Shown piece after piece: positions 6,157 through 8,428 of a DNA stretch of 8,428 nucleotides; position 1 is the stretch's first letter; each line of letters begins with the position of its first letter. The position numbers and the translations under genes were made by a program. Source of the DNA: an uncultured Eubacteriales bacterium (GTDB taxonomy: Bacteria > Bacillota > Clostridia > Oscillospirales > Acutalibacteraceae); contig CAKSDJ010000055.1 of the NCBI GenBank assembly GCA_934445015.1, positions 1 to 8,428 on the forward strand. Direction: 5' to 3'. Under the pieces are notes generated by a model that was given only the letters and a program-made list of their open reading frames with translations, had not been told where the DNA came from and did not search any database.

Positions 6157-7030
6157 AACCGACAACCTCCAATTCATAAATAAATATTTCTTCAAGGGTG
6201 GGTTCGATGCACTCGGCATAAAGCGGCGAAAGACGGTTTATAAACTGCATAATTTTTTCTTCATCACCTTTTACAATCATTGATAAAAGCGAACCCGTGC
6301 GTTCGGTTTTCATAATGTACAGGTTTTCGAATATACTGCTGTCGGGAACTTTTTCAAATGCGACCTGAATTTTATGAATATTTCCGCGCAGCGAGTCAAG
6401 ATCGCCGTTTGAAATTATTTTTCCGTTATGTATAACACATATATGGTCGCATATATTTTCAAGTTCGCGCAGATTGTGCGACGCTATAATAACTGTCATA
6501 CCGCATTTTTCAACCCGGTCTATTATTATATTTGCAAGTACACGCCGCATAACAACATCAAGTCCGTCAAACGCTTCGTCCATAAGCAGATACCGCGGGT
6601 TTGCCGAAAGCGCCAACACAAGCGATGCCTGACGCTGCATACCCTTTGAAAAGGTTGAAAGTCTTGCTGTCTGATCAAGCGGAAACGCGCCGAGCAGATA
6701 ATTGTATATCTCATAATCAAAAGTCGGATACATATTGCTGTAAAGGTCTGCCATTTCTTTGAGATTTGACTGCGGTAAAAAGTAGGGCGTATCACCTAAA
6801 AATGCAACCTGAGATTTAACGTCGGGATTATTGAAACATTTTTCGCCGTCAATGCTTATTTCACCGCCGTCCTCCATATATATACCGGAGATCAGGCGCA
6901 GCAGGGTGGATTTTCCCGACCCGTTTGAGCCCACAAGACCGTATATACATCCGTCACGGATGGTAAGTGTAATATTATCAAGTGCGGTTTTATCGTCAAA
7001 CTTTTTTGTAAGTGATTTTGCAATAATCAT
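6131..7030 (-). CDS. ABC transporter ATP-binding protein (YtrB/BcrA-like exporter ATPase)
   Basis: This 299-residue protein has Walker A GSNGSGKS (34-41), signature FSKGMQRQ (127-134, SKGMQ in place of LSGGQ), Walker B YLLMDEAFDGLD (147-158) and switch histidine in ASHN (H185). At the Q-loop position it reads FLGDTPYFLP (78-87), with no glutamine, as in the related exporter ATPases I recall. The KEMADLYSNMYPTFD segment (91-105) is also typical of that group. About 85 residues follow the ATPase core; these C-terminal extensions are usual in drug- or peptide-export ATPases. The ATG at 7030-7028 overlaps the regulator's stop as ATGA, with AAGGAG 13 bases upstream. With the next gene it should form an ATP-driven exporter or a cell-envelope stress transporter; the substrate cannot be read from the sequence. 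Confidence 0.9.
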   Translation of the reverse strand: MIIAKSLTKKFDDKTALDNITLTIRDGCIYGLVGSNGSGKSTLLRLISGIYMEDGGEISIDGEKCFNNPDVKSQVAFLGDTPYFLPQSNLKEMADLYSNMYPTFDYEIYNYLLGAFPLDQTARLSTFSKGMQRQASLVLALSANPRYLLMDEAFDGLDVVMRRVLANIIIDRVEKCGMTVIIASHNLRELENICDHICVIHNGKIISNGDLDSLRGNIHKIQVAFEKVPDSSIFENLYIMKTERTGSLLSMIVKGDEEKIMQFINRLSPLYAECIEPTLEEIFIYELEVVGYDVKNILS

Positions 7031-7407
7031 TTGATGCCGTTTTCTCCTTCCGTAAAATTTTCTTTAACAATGGTTATCATCTTTTTACAGCCGAGTCCTA
7101 AATCTGCAAAGTGCCGCACCTGCTGTGAAAATTCATTTTCGGCAGAAGTTAAAATGGCTTTTGTTACGGATTCATCATCAGATATAAATGAACCTTTGCC
7201 TTTTATTGAATATATGATGCCCTCTGCTTCAAGTATCGCATACGATTTTTGCACCGTGTTCGGATTAACCGAAAATTTAGACGCCAATGTGCGAACGCTC
7301 GGCAATTTATCGCCGCTTTTAAGTATGCCGAGTGTCTTTAATTTTATAAAACCGTTTACAATCTGGTCGCATATCGGCAAACCGCTTTTTAAATCAAGCT
7401 GAAACAT
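7027..7407 (-). CDS. GntR-family transcriptional repressor, YtrA subfamily
   Basis: This 126-residue protein is short for the GntR family because it lacks a large effector domain, which is the mark of the YtrA subfamily. The winged helix spans about 10-76: LPICDQIVNGF leads in, GDKLPSVRTLASKFSVNPNT (32-51) holds the helix-turn-helix, and YSIKGKGSFI (66-75) is the wing. The last 45 residues, including EFSQQVRHFADLGLGCKKMI, form the short dimerisation helices. Start codon 7407-7405 is preceded by AAGGAGG (complement of 7414-7420). It is the first gene of an operon with an ABC ATPase and permease, the standard setting for YtrA regulators. It probably represses its own operon through the palindrome at 7432-7460, with release by a signal that I cannot identify. 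Confidence 0.92.
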   Translation of the reverse strand: MFQLDLKSGLPICDQIVNGFIKLKTLGILKSGDKLPSVRTLASKFSVNPNTVQKSYAILEAEGIIYSIKGKGSFISDDESVTKAILTSAENEFSQQVRHFADLGLGCKKMITIVKENFTEGENGIK

Positions 7408-7431
7408 AGCGCACCTCCTTTTTTGAATTAC

Positions 7432-7460
7432 TAACTGTACTATAACAATTAGTACAGTTA
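7432..7460 (-). promoter_or_regulatory. Palindromic operator of the GntR-ABC operon
   Basis: The arms TAACTGTACTA (7432-7442) and TAGTACAGTTA (7450-7460) are exact reverse complements over 11 bp, with a 7-bp centre. The repeat lies just downstream of the predicted -10 element (7462-7467) and covers the expected start site. The GTACTA/TAGTAC half-sites resemble GntR-type operators, and the adjacent gene encodes a GntR-family protein, so autorepression is the likely function. Confidence 0.85.
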
Positions 7461-7461
7461 T

Positions 7462-7490
7462 ATACTAACACGGTTTTAAAAAATTGTCAA
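7462..7490 (-). promoter_or_regulatory. Promoter of the GntR-ABC operon
   Basis: On the minus strand, a perfect -35 TTGACA (complement of 7485-7490) is followed after 17 bp by TAGTAT (complement of 7462-7467, four of six consensus bases). TGT immediately precedes it, giving an extended -10 (TGn). The expected start is near 7455, inside the palindrome. Confidence 0.8.
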
Positions 7491-7674
7491 CCTATATATT
7501 GAAAATATATCTGCATCATAAAACAAAAGGTTTATAAAACTTCGGCGTTCTTATGTTGTTTTAAAAGCCTAAAACTGTAAAAAATAGATAAATTTAATTT
7601 TAAAAAATACAATTTAAAACGGTATTTTGTGAATAATATATAAAAAAAGGGGTAAATATTGTTTTTCATTTCAC

Positions 7675-7703
7675 TTGAAAAATCGGTTGGAATATTGTAT
7701 TAT
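7675..7703 (+). promoter_or_regulatory. Probable glgP promoter
   Basis: TTGAAA (7675-7680) and TATTAT (7698-7703) each match five of six consensus bases and are 17 bp apart, about 50 bases before the glgP start codon. The surrounding sequence is A/T-rich, which raises the chance of a coincidental match. No operator-like repeat is evident around it. Confidence 0.65.
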
Positions 7704-7755
7704 GATTAAGAGAATAATAAAGTGTGAAAATTTATATTTTTATGGAGATGCTTAT

Positions 7756-8428
7756 ATGATTAAATACACGGTCAGCGCGCTTAAAGAAATGTTAGAGCGC
7801 AAATTATCGCATAATTTCGGCGTAACGCCCGATCAGGCTTCGGATGATGTTTTTTATAAAGCGACAGTGCTTGTGCTTCTCGATATTATGAGCGAGCGAA
7901 AAGCACAGTTTAAAAAAGCCGTTGATGAACAGGGCGCAAAAACGGTATATTATTTGAGTATGGAATTTTTAATGGGCCGTTCGCTTAAAAATAACCTGTA
8001 TAATCTTGACCTTACCGAAAATATGCGTAAAGCACTCAAGGGTTATAAGGTAAATCTTGACAATTTGTATGAACTTGAACCCGACGCAGGGCTCGGCAAC
8101 GGCGGACTCGGTCGTTTGGCGGCGTGTTTTCTTGACGCGCTTTCAAGCAACGGTTATTCCGCTATGGGTTATTGCATAAAATATGAACTCGGAATTTTCC
8201 GCCAAAAACTTGTTGACGGCTGGCAGACCGAAATGCCCGACTTTTGGCTTCCGGGCGGCGAGGTATGGCTCGAGGAACGTCCGTCGTCTGCGGTTGACGT
8301 ACATTTTGACGGTTATATTGACGAATGGTGGGATAACAATTACCACCATGTGGAGCATAAAAATTACAATAATGTACGCGCGGTTCCTTATGACCTTAAA
8401 GTTGCCGGCAAAGACGGCAAAACCGTAA
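7756..8428 (+). CDS. glgP: Glycogen/starch alpha-glucan phosphorylase, N-terminal part (runs off the right edge)
   Basis: An open frame of 224 complete codons plus one base continues past the end of the window. The ATG at 7756 has GGAG (7744-7747) 8 bases upstream. The protein would release glucose 1-phosphate from the non-reducing ends of glycogen or other alpha-1,4-glucans, using pyridoxal phosphate. Recognisable family blocks are TVYYLSMEFLMGRSLKNNL (63-81), ELEPDAGLGNGGLGRLAACF (106-125, the glycine-rich loop at the active site), GYCIKYELGIFRQKLVDGWQ (138-157) and PDFWLPGGEVWLEERP (161-176). The pyridoxal phosphate lysine and the C-terminal domain would be in the missing part, as the family is usually about 750-850 residues long. 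It is divergent from the GntR operon and has its own promoter, so no functional link with the neighbours is implied. Confidence 0.95.
   Translation, partial: MIKYTVSALKEMLERKLSHNFGVTPDQASDDVFYKATVLVLLDIMSERKAQFKKAVDEQGAKTVYYLSMEFLMGRSLKNNLYNLDLTENMRKALKGYKVNLDNLYELEPDAGLGNGGLGRLAACFLDALSSNGYSAMGYCIKYELGIFRQKLVDGWQTEMPDFWLPGGEVWLEERPSSAVDVHFDGYIDEWWDNNYHHVEHKNYNNVRAVPYDLKVAGKDGKTV

Larger units (their letters stand above)
7408..7755. other. Divergent AT-rich intergenic region
   Basis: No gene is supported in this stretch. From left to right it holds the ribosome binding site, operator and promoter of the GntR-ABC operon (7414-7490), then about 180 bases of A/T-rich sequence with no convincing hairpin, then the promoter and ribosome binding site of glgP (7675-7747). 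A weak repeat GTTTTA...TAAAAC (7558-7563 and 7570-7575) has only A-T-rich arms and was not given a role. Confidence 0.6.

Noticed and set aside
7031..7402. Plus-strand open frame of 123 codons opposite the GntR gene
   Set aside because: It is the mirror of the GntR coding sequence. The minus-strand frame has a clear winged helix and ribosome binding site, while this one has no recognisable features.
7491..7674. Possible riboswitch or small RNA in the AT-rich spacer before glgP
   Set aside because: I found no stable GC-containing hairpin, terminator or conserved aptamer-like motif; the only inverted repeat has weak A-T-rich arms.
7742..7759. Five-codon leader frame (MEMLI) ending in ATGA overlap with the glgP start
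   Set aside because: It has no ribosome binding site of its own, and its codons coincide with the glgP Shine-Dalgarno region. It is most likely chance.
8183..8428. Plus-strand open frame of 81 codons at the right edge
   Set aside because: It is an alternate frame inside the glycogen phosphorylase gene, whose own frame is continuous and matches the family throughout.

Overview
The window looks like a chromosomal segment from a low-to-moderate-GC Firmicute of class Clostridia, plausibly an uncultured gut Oscillospiraceae/Ruminococcaceae-type bacterium. Supporting signs are strong GGAGG-type ribosome binding sites, consensus sigma-A-like promoters, a Gram-positive LexA box (GAAC-N4-GTTC), frequent ATA isoleucine codons, and a Clostridia-type set of genes: an RnfC-like start, a lipoprotein zinc-binding component, and a GntR-controlled ABC-2 exporter. 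This assignment is inferred from style and gene families, not from a database match.

Layout from left to right. (1) Positions 1-107 hold the first codons of a minus-strand gene that reads like the N-terminus of RnfC, a subunit of the membrane ferredoxin:NAD+ oxidoreductase. (2) Facing away from it is a four-gene plus-strand operon (288-3109): a Fur-family metalloregulator, a zinc-binding lipoprotein (ZnuA/AdcA type), an ATPase (ZnuC) and a permease (ZnuB). It has a perfect-consensus promoter, with a Fur-box-like operator over the predicted transcription start. (3) The operon ends in a strong hairpin. Its apical part also carries the -35 element of the next promoter, which drives a Y-family DNA polymerase gene (dinB) behind a perfect LexA/SOS box. 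(4) A bidirectional terminator separates dinB from a convergent minus-strand operon read from 7407 down to 4441: a YtrA-type GntR repressor, an ABC ATPase and a large ABC-2-type permease with a C-terminal extracytoplasmic domain. All three genes overlap, and the promoter is followed by a near-perfect 29-bp palindromic operator. (5) An AT-rich spacer then leads to the start of a glycogen phosphorylase gene, which runs off the right end.

The genes form separate self-regulated modules. The zinc module is a feedback loop: the regulator is co-transcribed with the importer it probably represses when zinc is plentiful. dinB is a single-gene SOS unit. The GntR-ABC module is a self-repressed exporter of unknown substrate, of the kind induced by cell-envelope stress. 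I found no mobile element, CRISPR array, RNA gene or clearly new system. The points most worth a second look are the atypical metal site of the zinc-binding lipoprotein, the nested terminator/promoter/SOS box before dinB, and the two well-formed operators.
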